Assembly (NCBI RefSeq): GCF_014644555.1
Contig: NZ_BMKX01000004.1
Span: 186,001 to 250,000 of the forward strand
Length of the DNA: 64,000 bases
Source: Glutamicibacter ardleyensis
GTDB lineage: Bacteria > Actinomycetota > Actinomycetes > Actinomycetales > Micrococcaceae
Reading direction: 5' to 3'
In this document: positions 8,412 to 16,277 of the stretch, one piece after another
Layout: the number at the start of each line of letters is the position of its first letter
Numbering within the stretch: position 1 is the first letter of the stretch
The notes under the pieces: model-generated
Databases searched by the model: none
What the model was told of the DNA's origin: nothing
The model's input: only the letters and a program-made list of their open reading frames with translations
Program-made: the position numbers and the translations under genes

Positions 8412-9059
8412 ATGAACGAGGTTGCTAGCCCCGAGCGAGCAACGAGCAAGCGCCGGACCTGGTTTTGGGTCTGGCGCTTCGCCGTTTTCGCAGTTATTTG
8501 TGGCCTGATCGCCACCCTATTCATTCGCGCACTCGTCGCGGATGTCTACCGGATCGAATCCGGCTCCATGGAGCACACGCTGAGCCCCGGACAAAGTGTG
8601 CTTGTGGACCGCCGCGCCTACCATGACACTGACCCGCAGCGCGGAGACATCATCGTTTTCGACGGACGCGGTTCCTTCCTGCCCTACGCGCGTGCCTCTT
8701 TCGCTGACGACCTGCTCGGTGCGCTGCACCTGAGCGGCACCTCAAACACCTATATCAAACGCGTGATCGCCATAGGCGGGGACTTAGTTGAATGCTGCGG
8801 CGCCGGTGGCAAAATCCTGGTTAACGGCCAACCCATCGACGAGCCCTATATATACGACGGAAATGCACCTAGCGAGCAAAAGTTCTCTGCGGTAGTTCCC
8901 GAAGGCCGCGTCTGGGTGATGGGCGATCATCGAGCCCGCTCCGAAGATTCGCGCGCATTGCTTGGCGCCAGCGGCGGCGGCATGATCAATCTGGATCGCA
9001 TCGGCGGCAAGGCCACACAAATTATCTGGCCGCTCGACCAGCGCGCTACTCTCAAGTAA
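8412..9059 (+). CDS. lepB: Signal peptidase I, first copy
   Basis: 215 residues. One N-terminal membrane anchor (about 17-40) is followed by the S26 catalytic domain. The catalytic Ser is in SGSMEHTL (Ser52) and the general-base Lys in YIKRVIAIGGD (Lys116); the box VMGDHRARSEDSR is also present. The enzyme cleaves signal peptides of secreted proteins on the outer membrane face. It lies 12 bases after rplS, the conserved actinobacterial position. A second paralogue (12603-13301) lies 3.5 kb downstream; both share the CC pair after the Lys motif (LVECCGAGGK, KVECCSADGK) and the EPYIY segment, so they look like an old local duplication. Confidence 0.95.
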   Translation: MNEVASPERATSKRRTWFWVWRFAVFAVICGLIATLFIRALVADVYRIESGSMEHTLSPGQSVLVDRRAYHDTDPQRGDIIVFDGRGSFLPYARASFADDLLGALHLSGTSNTYIKRVIAIGGDLVECCGAGGKILVNGQPIDEPYIYDGNAPSEQKFSAVVPEGRVWVMGDHRARSEDSRALLGASGGGMINLDRIGGKATQIIWPLDQRATLK

Positions 9060-9459
9060 CGCTCCGCAACATTCCCATGACGGAAAAAACTTTTAAATTT
9101 TTCTATCGGCATGGATTTATCTAAAAACATCCGATGGTTGAATATACAAGCTTCTTGCGGCACTGGTTGAATTCATCGAAGATTCTCAGCTCGCACTAAG
9201 CTGACTAGCGATTAGTAACCGAACTGCAATCTTAAACTAAAGCGCTAACTCGGGTCTTCTGGGCCGCAAGGTCTCTCGGTGCTGGAATGACAAGGGAGTA
9301 TCGAAGGCTTGGTTTCTCCCTTTGGTGGATGCGGGTCCTTGAATCCGAGTATCAAAAGCCGATATTGTTTCAATTTGGTAACAACACACTGCTTTGAAGT
9401 GCGCCCGGAGACGGTTGCGACCTTCGAGCGATCGCACCACATAACTGGGAGAAGCTTTA
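9060..9459 (+). other. 400-base upstream region of the wall-anchored protease
   Basis: AT-richer than its surroundings at 9060-9240. No convincing gene is seen. The long distance to the protease ATG, with a ribosome binding site (GGGAGAAGC) just before it, suggests a promoter with a long leader. I found no motif that I can name; a covariance search for c-di-AMP or other riboswitches would decide whether the leader is structured. Confidence 0.35.
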
Positions 9460-11715
9460 ATGCCAAAACCAAAGAACAAGACTGCGCAGCGCGGCATTGT
9501 CGCTGCTGCAGCCACTGCATTGGTGGTTGGCGGTAGCTTTATTGCTCCCGCAGTCGCAGCCGATAAGGCTGAATCCACTCCAGCACCTTCACAGAGCCCG
9601 AGCGTTACGCCGTCGGCCACTGATGTCGCTGTAGACACCAAGGGTCTAGACGAAGCCATCAAGCGCGATTTGGGCAAGTCACCTGAGCAGTACTTGGAAG
9701 ACTCGAGGGTCAACGACACCGTTGCCGACGTGACCAAGAAGCTTGAGGACAAGGGCATTGAGGCCAAGTCCAGCGTCAAGGACGGCAAGGCCGAAGTAAA
9801 AGTTGCAAAGAAAGACGAAGAGAAGGCAAAAGATGTCATTGCAGCGTCTGCCGCTCCGTTAGAAACAGAACTTGTAATTGTCGACCAGGTGACAACTGTA
9901 AAAGAGCTGTACACGGAAGTTGTAGAGAAGGTTCAGCCTGCAGAAGTTGAACAACTGACTGCTATCTTGGATACTGCTGGCGGTTTGCAAATCATCGCTG
10001 GAGGAATTGCTTCCAATGAAGGCCCAGCTAAGCTGAATGGTAAGTCGTCAAACCAAGATAAGTCACCAAGCCCACGGGCATCAAAGTCCGCCGACAAAAA
10101 TAAGCTAACTCTGGAAGCGTTCGCCAGCCAAGCCGACGTAGATTTGGTAGAAACTGCGGGTGAAGGCAAGGCTAAAGCAGGTGCCATCGAAGATATTTAC
10201 GGTGGAATGGGCTACGCAATGGCCGAGCCGGGCGCGAAACCGAATTTCCTTTGCTCGGTAGGATTCAACGCCTGGAACCCATCGGGCGCAGATGCGATCC
10301 TAACTGCGGGACACTGTACCCAAGATGGCAAGATGACCGATACCTACGTACTCGAGCACGGTGACCCAGGTCAGAGCGAGGGCATTAGCAACAAGCTCGG
10401 CACATTCGGCTTCAGCCAGTTCGGTGGCCCTAACCACTCCGGTACGCCGACCATCCCGTCAAAGCCAGAGCTTGGTACCGACATTGCTGTCATTGACAAG
10501 ATCAACCCTGATCTAACGTTGCATGACCAGGTTTCGAAGTGGCCAGCAAAAAAGGACGAGCGTGAAGGTACCATACAGGTTACTGGAGTAGCGTCTGCAA
10601 CAGTTGGCGCAAACGCCTGCTCCTCAGGGCGCACCACAGGTTGGAGCTGCTCCGAGATCATTGGTGAAGGCCTGTTCTTCGTAGGTGGCTACAAGAACGA
10701 CGTCCGCGCAGTCTGGGGCTATACGGCCGAGAACCCGGGTTCTCGGGTTCTGAACCAAGGTGACTCCGGTGGCGCCGTGCTGATCGGCAACAAGGCTGTC
10801 GGAATAAACTCCGCTAACTCCCCTGGCGAAGATGGTTCAAAATTCACTCAAGATGACCTTGCGTTCTACACTGGACTAGCGGATGCGCAGAAGCGTACAC
10901 CGGGTGTTGCGGAATACCAGGTCAAGTTCTTGGTGAACGCACCAGCGCAGACCTCACCAGAGGTTGGCGCAGAGGTCAAGCCAGGCGCAACCATCACCGG
11001 TAAGGTAGCAGGCGCTTCTGCCGGCACGACCGTTCGCGTTGTTGTTGGTGGCAAGCTGTACAAGACTGCCAAGGTTTCGGCCAATGGCACCTTCACCTTT
11101 GCTGCACCTAGCGAAGAAGGCAAGGTCAGCTTCCGCATGACCGCTGTCAATGGCTTCAACAAGTCGGCCAACGCTACCGGTTCGGTCCTCGTTGCCGCTC
11201 CAGAGCCAACTCCTACGCCAACTCCAACTCCTACGCTTACGCCTACGCCTACGCCTACGCCTACGGATCAGCCTGAGTCGTCCGATAAGCCTGAGTCAAG
11301 TGATAAGCCTGAGTCAAGTGATAAGCCTGAGTCAAGTGATAAGCCTGAGTCGTCCGATAAGCCTGAGTCAAGTGATAAGCCTGAGTCAAGTGATAAGCCT
11401 GAGTCGTCCGATAAGCCTGAGTCAAGTGATAAGCCTGAGTCGTCCGATAAGCCTGAGTCATCCGATAAGCCTACCGAGTCGGAGAAGCCAAGCGAGTCGG
11501 CCAAGCCAACCGTGAAGCCAACCGAAACCGAATCCGAGGAGCCAACCGAGGCTCCGAAGAACGACGACCAGACTCCAACCCAGTCGCCTGAGAAGAAGGA
11601 CCCGCTGGCCGATACCGGTACCAGCACCGTCCCACTGATCGCCGCTGGTGGAGCCCTGGCTCTTGTTGGCGCATTGTTCCTGCTGTTCCGCCGCGGAAAC
11701 CGCCGCCACAGCTAA
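9460..11715 (+). CDS. Wall-anchored S1-family serine protease with propeptide and repeats
   Basis: 751 residues. Order: signal peptide (about 1-34, ending AVAADKA); a charged pro-region (about 60-185, with DEAIKRDLGKSPEQYLED as in alpha-lytic/streptogrisin propeptides); trypsin-like domain (about 245-475) with the full triad His285 (LTAGHC), Asp341 (GTDIAVID) and Ser436 (GDSGGAV) and Cys265/Cys286 and Cys387/Cys397 as likely disulfides; an Ig-like domain (about 497-580); a Pro-Thr stretch; eleven hexapeptide repeats of the type DKPESS; a Pro/Glu spacer; and a sorting signal LADTG (716-720) with hydrophobic segment and basic tail. LAxTG motifs are typical class E sortase substrates. Predicted: self-processing protease displayed on the wall on a stalk. 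It is expressed before a propeptide-like lipoprotein and sits between two signal peptidase genes. Substrate unknown. Confidence 0.92.
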   Translation: MPKPKNKTAQRGIVAAAATALVVGGSFIAPAVAADKAESTPAPSQSPSVTPSATDVAVDTKGLDEAIKRDLGKSPEQYLEDSRVNDTVADVTKKLEDKGIEAKSSVKDGKAEVKVAKKDEEKAKDVIAASAAPLETELVIVDQVTTVKELYTEVVEKVQPAEVEQLTAILDTAGGLQIIAGGIASNEGPAKLNGKSSNQDKSPSPRASKSADKNKLTLEAFASQADVDLVETAGEGKAKAGAIEDIYGGMGYAMAEPGAKPNFLCSVGFNAWNPSGADAILTAGHCTQDGKMTDTYVLEHGDPGQSEGISNKLGTFGFSQFGGPNHSGTPTIPSKPELGTDIAVIDKINPDLTLHDQVSKWPAKKDEREGTIQVTGVASATVGANACSSGRTTGWSCSEIIGEGLFFVGGYKNDVRAVWGYTAENPGSRVLNQGDSGGAVLIGNKAVGINSANSPGEDGSKFTQDDLAFYTGLADAQKRTPGVAEYQVKFLVNAPAQTSPEVGAEVKPGATITGKVAGASAGTTVRVVVGGKLYKTAKVSANGTFTFAAPSEEGKVSFRMTAVNGFNKSANATGSVLVAAPEPTPTPTPTPTLTPTPTPTPTDQPESSDKPESSDKPESSDKPESSDKPESSDKPESSDKPESSDKPESSDKPESSDKPESSDKPESSDKPTESEKPSESAKPTVKPTETESEEPTEAPKNDDQTPTQSPEKKDPLADTGTSTVPLIAAGGALALVGALFLLFRRGNRRHS
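11266..11463 (+). repeat. Tandem 18-bp coding repeats (DQPESS once, DKPESS ten times)
   Basis: Eleven consecutive 18-base units encode a hexapeptide stalk in the protease. At DNA level the last two Ser codons occur as two main variants, TCA-AGT and TCG-TCC (one unit TCA-TCC), in the order B, A A A B A A B A B, mixed. The mosaic order suggests unequal crossing-over or slippage, so copy number may vary between strains. Confidence 0.95.
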
Positions 11716-11755
11716 GGGATAATCCCACAGCGGTTGTAGCTCCGGCAGCAACCTG

Positions 11756-11792
11756 AAAGTGCCCCGTTACCTGCCCGGTAGCGGGGCACTTT
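11756..11792 (+). terminator. Terminator-like hairpin after the protease gene
   Basis: Arms AAAGTGCCCCG and CGGGGCACTTT, extended by five inner pairs with one G-T, around a loop of 5 bases. It separates the protease from the lipoprotein gene. No long T-tract, only TTTCACTT after the stem. Confidence 0.75.
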
Positions 11793-11885
11793 CACTTAGC
11801 ACACATGTGCCTCACCGAAAACTTTGCAGATCCGTAGATATCATCTTCCTAGGTGATCGAACTGACCAAGAGGCGGTAGTACCAA

Positions 11886-12434
11886 ATGATCAAGAAATCC
11901 CCACTGGCTCAACGCTCACTCGCGCTGGCTTCCACCGCAGTGGTTGCAGGGCTCATGCTCTCCGGCTGCGGCCAGGCAACCACCAGCGGCGAAGGATCGG
12001 CCGAACCTACCAGCAGCGAGAATGTTGTGGATCAAAATGCACTGCTAGAAACCAACGACTCGCTCTCGGCCACCTTGGGCGACTCCTATGTGCAGGGCTG
12101 GATCGAAGACGGCAAGTTGAACGTCTCGACCACCGATGAAAGCAAGATGAAGGTGATCGAGGACGCAGGAGCGCAGGCCCACCTGGTCAACTATTCAACC
12201 GATGACCTTCGCCAGGGCATCAAGGATGTCATGAAGTGGCAGGCCGGGCTCGAAGCCCCGCTGAACACCGCAATCCACGGTTACACACTCAACCCACAAA
12301 ATGGTGGACTGACCTTGCAGGTGGATGCCAGCCACATGGATGAAATCAAGAAACAACTCGATGCGGACAAGCCACTAGGTGACATTCCAGTGGACTTCAC
12401 CGAAAGCGGCGGCATCGCAACGCGCGCCAACTAA
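11886..12434 (+). CDS. Lipoprotein resembling a stand-alone serine-protease propeptide
   Basis: 182 residues. Lipoprotein signal with lipobox LSGC (Cys28), then a Ser/Glu/Thr-rich linker. The body begins LSATLGDSYVQGWIEDGKLNV and continues with VIEDAGAQAHLVNYSTDDLRQGIKD and a second half ending in LTLQVDASHMDEIKKQLDAD. This order (strand, ATD/TDE segment, AGA.xxLVxYS, helix, then a second strand-helix unit) is how I know propeptides of S1E proteases such as streptogrisins. No catalytic domain follows. The immediate upstream neighbour is an S1 protease, so a role as folding helper or inhibitor held at the membrane is plausible, but this is an inference from pattern resemblance. A separate terminator lies between the two genes, so it may have its own promoter. 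Confidence 0.65.
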   Translation: MIKKSPLAQRSLALASTAVVAGLMLSGCGQATTSGEGSAEPTSSENVVDQNALLETNDSLSATLGDSYVQGWIEDGKLNVSTTDESKMKVIEDAGAQAHLVNYSTDDLRQGIKDVMKWQAGLEAPLNTAIHGYTLNPQNGGLTLQVDASHMDEIKKQLDADKPLGDIPVDFTESGGIATRAN

Positions 12435-12446
12435 ATTCGCACTCCC

Positions 12447-12480
12447 AAGGCCGGCCACACAGCATCGTGCGGCCGGCTTT
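12447..12480 (+). terminator. Terminator hairpin after the propeptide-like lipoprotein gene
   Basis: GC-rich stem: AAGGCCGGCC with CAC inside, six-base loop, GTG and GGCCGGCTTT. It ends the protease/lipoprotein insertion and precedes lepB copy two by about 120 bases. Confidence 0.75.
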
Positions 12481-12602
12481 GGCATGCCTGGCGGCACCGA
12501 CACTGAACCCAGCATCCACACACCTGGGCACCTGAGACCGAAGTCAGCGTCGGCCACGTAAGATGGAGATAACGCAGGACACTGAAAGGTAACAAAGAAA
12601 AC

Positions 12603-13301
12603 GTGAACGCCGAATCCGCAGAAGTACCCCCAGTACGGGGCCCGATATACCGGCTTTGGCGGTTTGTCCGCGAAATACTGATCATCCTGGTCATAGCAAT
12701 CGCATTGTCGCTGTTGATCAAAACCTTCTTCTTCCGCGCCTATTACATCCCTTCCGGGTCGATGGAAAACACGCTGCAGATCAACGATCGCATCTTCGCG
12801 AACCTGATGACTCCTGGCCCCTTTGAGCTCGAACGTGGCGATGTGGTGGTCTTCCGCGACGACCACCAGTGGCTGCCGCCGCTGGAAACCACTCCCACGG
12901 CACTGGAAAACGCGCTGTCCTGGGTTGGCATCCTGCCCGCGGGCGACGAACAGTACCTGGTCAAGCGCATCATCGGCATGCCAGGGGACAAGGTAGAATG
13001 CTGCTCGGCGGATGGAAAGCTCACCATTAACGGCGAAGAAATCACCGAACCCTACATTTATGCCGGCGATACACCCAGCGACATCCAGTTCGACGTGACC
13101 GTACCCGAAGGCAAAATCTGGGTGATGGGCGATCACCGCGGCGCCAGCGCCGACTCCCGCTTCCATGTGGATGTGCAAGGCGGATTTGTGGACCTCGATT
13201 CGGTGCAGGGCCGCGCCTCGCTGATTTCCTGGCCGCTGGACCGCTTCGGAACTATCGACACCCATGAGGAAGTTTTCGCCCACGTTCCGGCGGCGAAGTA
13301 G
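12603..13301 (+). CDS. lepB: Signal peptidase I, second copy
   Basis: 232 residues, GTG start at 12603. One membrane anchor (about 22-46), then the S26 domain with catalytic Ser53 in SGSMENTL and Lys121 in YLVKRIIGMPGD, and the conserved VMGDHRGASADSR box. It is paralogous to the copy at 8412, with the same Cys-Cys pair after the Lys box and the EPYIYAGDTPSD segment. It lies 3 bases before rnhB, so the two are co-translated, matching the usual lepB-rnhB order; this is therefore probably the ancestral partner of rnhB. Two type I signal peptidases may share the load or differ in substrate preference. Confidence 0.95.
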   Translation: MNAESAEVPPVRGPIYRLWRFVREILIILVIAIALSLLIKTFFFRAYYIPSGSMENTLQINDRIFANLMTPGPFELERGDVVVFRDDHQWLPPLETTPTALENALSWVGILPAGDEQYLVKRIIGMPGDKVECCSADGKLTINGEEITEPYIYAGDTPSDIQFDVTVPEGKIWVMGDHRGASADSRFHVDVQGGFVDLDSVQGRASLISWPLDRFGTIDTHEEVFAHVPAAK

Positions 13302-13304
13302 CCA

Positions 13305-14012
13305 ATGGCCACCAGCAAAGCACAACCCACCACCCTCGAACACGAGCGGGCACTGGCTGCCGCATACGGCGCACGCTTTATCGGCGGCGTGGATGAGGTG
13401 GGCCGCGGGGCACTGGCCGGGCCGATCACCGTGGGCATCGCCGTCATCGACATCCACGCGGTCCCCGAATTCGGCGAACTGCGCGATTCAAAACTACTCA
13501 CCCCGGCACGCCGCGAAGAATTACTGCCGCAAGTGCAAGCCTGGGCCGCCGGCTACGGGGTAGGCCACGCGAGCGCTGCGGAGATCGATCAGCTCGGCGT
13601 CACCGCGGCCCTGCGACTGGCTGGCTCCCGGGCTGTAGCCCAGTGCACGATCGCCCCAGAAGTAGTTTTGCTCGATGGCAGCTACGACTGGCTTACGGCC
13701 CCGGAACAAGACCTCTTTGACCTTTTGGCCGATGACCGCGAACCGGCCGGACTGCACATCCCGGTGCGCACCCTGATCAAGGGCGACATGACCTGCCAGT
13801 CGATCGCCGGCGCCTCGATCCTGGCAAAAGTGGAACGTGACGGGCTGATGGCTCAGGCCGCCAGCGACTACCCGGCCTTCGGCTGGGAGATCAATAAGGG
13901 GTACGCTACCGCAACTCACCGGGCGGCCATTGAAAAACTTGGCCCCTGCGACCTGCACCGCAAAAGTTGGAACTTGACTTCCAAACCCCAAAAGGCCGAA
14001 GGTAAAGCCTAG
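13305..14012 (+). CDS. rnhB: Ribonuclease HII
   Basis: 235 residues. RNase HII cuts the RNA strand of RNA-DNA hybrids and removes single ribonucleotides from DNA. Visible signatures are GVDEVGRGALAGP with the metal-binding Asp30-Glu31, RDSKLLTPARREELL, VLLDGSYDW (third acidic residue) and KGDMTCQSIAGASILAKVERD. The C-terminus ends shortly after the HRKSW motif, normal for the family. Start is the ATG 3 bases after lepB. It is followed by a DUF2469 gene after 16 bases, the conserved actinobacterial order lepB-rnhB-DUF2469. Confidence 0.97.
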   Translation: MATSKAQPTTLEHERALAAAYGARFIGGVDEVGRGALAGPITVGIAVIDIHAVPEFGELRDSKLLTPARREELLPQVQAWAAGYGVGHASAAEIDQLGVTAALRLAGSRAVAQCTIAPEVVLLDGSYDWLTAPEQDLFDLLADDREPAGLHIPVRTLIKGDMTCQSIAGASILAKVERDGLMAQAASDYPAFGWEINKGYATATHRAAIEKLGPCDLHRKSWNLTSKPQKAEGKA

Positions 14013-14028
14013 AGAAGAAGGACGTACC

Positions 14029-14349
14029 ATGGCAGCCGAAGACCTCGAAAACTACGAATCAGACCTCGAATTGCAGTTGTACCGCGAGTACAAGGCGGTC
14101 GTTGGGTTGTTTAACTACGTGGTGGAAACCGAACGCCGCTTTTACCTAGCCAATCAGGTGGACGTGAAAACGTTGACCGATTCGGGTGAGGTGTACTTCG
14201 AGCTGAACCTGACCGACGCATGGGTCTGGGATATTTACCGCCAGGGCCGCTTCGTAAAAACCGTCAAGGTGCTCACCTTCAAGGACGTGAACGTCGAAGA
14301 ACTCAACCGCGACGAGCTGCAGATCCCCAAGGAGGGACTCGGCGGCTAA
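14029..14349 (+). CDS. DUF2469 family protein
   Basis: 106 residues, acidic, rich in aromatic residues (YREYKAVVGLFNYVVETERRFYLAN). This is the actinobacteria-specific DUF2469 family, always found next to rnhB (as Rv2901c in Mycobacterium). No enzymatic motif is visible; the function is unknown. A good ribosome binding site (AGAAGAAGGACG) precedes the ATG. The gene ends the operon, followed by a strong two-sided terminator. Confidence 0.93.
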   Translation: MAAEDLENYESDLELQLYREYKAVVGLFNYVVETERRFYLANQVDVKTLTDSGEVYFELNLTDAWVWDIYRQGRFVKTVKVLTFKDVNVEELNRDELQIPKEGLGG

Positions 14350-14360
14350 CGCGGACAAAA

Positions 14361-14404
14361 CCAAAGGCACGTTCCCCGCCAGTAGCTGGGGAACGTGCCT
14401 TTGG
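14361..14404. terminator. Bidirectional terminator between DUF2469 and the betaine importer
   Basis: Perfect 17-base arms starting CCAAAGGCACGTTCCCC and ending in GGGGAACGTGCCTTTGG around a ten-base loop. It serves the plus-strand rnhB operon and the convergent importer operon. Confidence 0.92.
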
Positions 14405-14422
14405 TATTTGCCGGTGTGTTGG

Positions 14423-15316
14423 CTACTTGGTCATACCGTCAACGAAGTCACGGTTATCTTCCATCCACTGCTTAACCAGTGGCTGCAAGTCATCGGTGTC
14501 GTTCTCAACGAAGAGCAAGTTTTCCAGATCGTAGAGGGTCTCCAGATCCATCTTGAAGTTGCCCATCCACTTGGCAACCTCGGCGTGGTCATTGGCGAAG
14601 TCCGCACGGCTGAAGGTGTGCATGCCTTCGGCGTCGCCTAGTGCACCCTTAGGATCCTTCAGGTTTTTTACCGGGTACGCGCTGTAGGCCCAGTGTGGCT
14701 CCCACAGGGTGACGACGATGTTCTCTTTGTTCTTCGTCGCGGTCTCCAGCTCGGTGAGCATTGCGGAGGTCGAGCTGGTCACGAAGTCCATGTCATCTAG
14801 GCCGTAGTCCGGGATGACCGACTTGTTCATCGCTTCGGTCAGTCCGGCGCCCGGCTCGATGCCAACGATGCGGTTGCCGAACTTGTCAGCGTTGGCCGCT
14901 AGCTCATCGAGTGAATCGATCGGTGCGTCTTCGTTGACCGCCACGGTCAAGCGTGACTCCTCATTCCAGGCGCCCAGGTCCTTGATGTCCTCGCCGAACT
15001 TTTCCAGGTAGGAGGCGTGGGTGACCGGCAGCCACACGTCGGTGGTCACATCGTAATCACCGGTGGACAGGCCCTGGAAGAGGGGAGCGACATCGGCGTT
15101 GATCAGCTCAACCTCGTAGCCCTTCTCCTCAAGCACTGCCTTCCACAGTTCACTGGTAGCGATGCCTTCATCCCAGCCGTTGAAGACCGCAATGTTCATC
15201 TTCTTGTCATCCGCCGCGGCATCGCCGCCGTTGTCGCCGCTGCCACTGCCGCAAGCGGTCAACGCCAGCGCGCTGGCCGCGAGCAGTGCTCCAAATTTCA
15301 GGGTTTTGAGTTTCAT
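14423..15316 (-). CDS. opuAC: Glycine betaine/choline-type ABC transporter, substrate-binding lipoprotein
   Basis: 297 residues. Lipoprotein signal with Cys22 in LTACGSG. The mature protein is an OpuAC/ProX-type binding protein: NIAVFNGWDEGIATSELWKA near the start, the stretch DVTTDVWLPVTHASYLEKFG, and VTLWEPHWAYSAYPVK, with the Trp residues that form the cation cage for quaternary amines. It catches an osmoprotectant such as glycine betaine, proline betaine or choline outside the cell and delivers it to the permease. Third gene of the operon, 64 bases after the permease. Exact substrate cannot be told from sequence alone. Confidence 0.9.
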   Translation of the reverse strand: MKLKTLKFGALLAASALALTACGSGSGDNGGDAAADDKKMNIAVFNGWDEGIATSELWKAVLEEKGYEVELINADVAPLFQGLSTGDYDVTTDVWLPVTHASYLEKFGEDIKDLGAWNEESRLTVAVNEDAPIDSLDELAANADKFGNRIVGIEPGAGLTEAMNKSVIPDYGLDDMDFVTSSTSAMLTELETATKNKENIVVTLWEPHWAYSAYPVKNLKDPKGALGDAEGMHTFSRADFANDHAEVAKWMGNFKMDLETLYDLENLLFVENDTDDLQPLVKQWMEDNRDFVDGMTK

Positions 15317-15380
15317 GATCGTGATTCCTTTCGAGTGAGCGGTGCGAGCCGCCAGATCATTGATGGTTTCAGTGCGCGGC

Positions 15381-16277
15381 TTAGGCCGCGAGTTCTTGTT
15401 CCTTCGCCGCGGCAGCGGACTTGCGGCGCTTGGCGAACCAGGAGAAGAGTCCAGATTGACGCCCGAAGGCGTTGGTCAACCGGTCAAGGATCATCGCCAA
15501 GATGACCACGCCCAGACCTGCCTCCACACCCAGCGCGGTATCAAGCCGGCCCAGTGAGAGGATCACGTCTCCGCCCAGGCCGCCGGCGCCGACCATGCCG
15601 GCGATCACGACCATGGATAGCGAAAGCATGATGACCTGGTTGACGCCGGCCATAATGGTCGGCAAGGCCAGCGGTAGCTGGATCTGGCGAAGGATGCGTG
15701 CGGGGGAAGAGCCGAAGGCCTGTCCGGCCTCCACCACTTCCTTGTCTACCGAGCGGATGCCCAGTTCGGTGAAGCGCACCCCGGGAGCCAGCGCGAAGGC
15801 GATGGTCGCCACGATGCCCGGCGCCACCCCGACACGGAAGAGCATTAGTGCCGGGATCAGGTAGACGAAGGCCGGCATGGTCTGCAAGAAGTCCAAGAAG
15901 GGGCGCACAATGTTGGAAAAAGTAGTGGAGCGCGCCGCCCAAATACCCAGCGGCAGCGAAATCACCAGCGCCCAGAAGGTAGCAACCAGTACCAGTGCGA
16001 GGGAAACCATGGCGTTATCCCATTGGTCCATTCCTACGATGAGCACCAGCCCGATCACCGAGCCGAGCATGAACTGCCATCCGCGGGCCAGCAGCGCGAT
16101 GACCGCGACCACGCCGATAATAACCGCGAAGTGTGGGGTGCCTAGCAGGTAGTAGACCCCATCATACATTTCAATGAAGATCGTGCGCAGCAGGTCGAAG
16201 AACGCTGCCATATTGTCGATCACCCAGTTGATGGCCTTTTCGGCGACATCTCCTACCGGAATAGTAAAGCCGTCCAT
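15381..16277 (-). CDS. opuAB: Glycine betaine/choline-type ABC transporter, permease
   Basis: 298 residues with about six membrane segments and the ABC permease EAA loop in EAGQAFGSSPARILRQIQLP (about 195-215), where the ATPase docks. Of the ProW/OpuAB type. The ATG overlaps the stop codon of the ATPase gene by one base (TAATG), so translation is coupled. The C-terminus carries a short basic, Ala-rich tail. Together with the ATPase (upstream) and binding protein (downstream) it forms one importer for compatible solutes, probably used in osmotic stress. Confidence 0.92.
   Translation of the reverse strand: MDGFTIPVGDVAEKAINWVIDNMAAFFDLLRTIFIEMYDGVYYLLGTPHFAVIIGVVAVIALLARGWQFMLGSVIGLVLIVGMDQWDNAMVSLALVLVATFWALVISLPLGIWAARSTTFSNIVRPFLDFLQTMPAFVYLIPALMLFRVGVAPGIVATIAFALAPGVRFTELGIRSVDKEVVEAGQAFGSSPARILRQIQLPLALPTIMAGVNQVIMLSLSMVVIAGMVGAGGLGGDVILSLGRLDTALGVEAGLGVVILAMILDRLTNAFGRQSGLFSWFAKRRKSAAAAKEQELAA

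Noticed and set aside
9240-9459. c-di-AMP (ydaO-type) riboswitch before the protease
   Set aside because: A few fragments recall the consensus, but I cannot align the conserved core. Left as an open check.
11261-11627. Long repetitive reading frames on the minus strand and in other frames of the protease stalk, and a CRISPR-like look
   Set aside because: They come from an 18-base coding repeat, a multiple of three, which keeps all frames open. There are no unique spacers, so it is not a CRISPR array.
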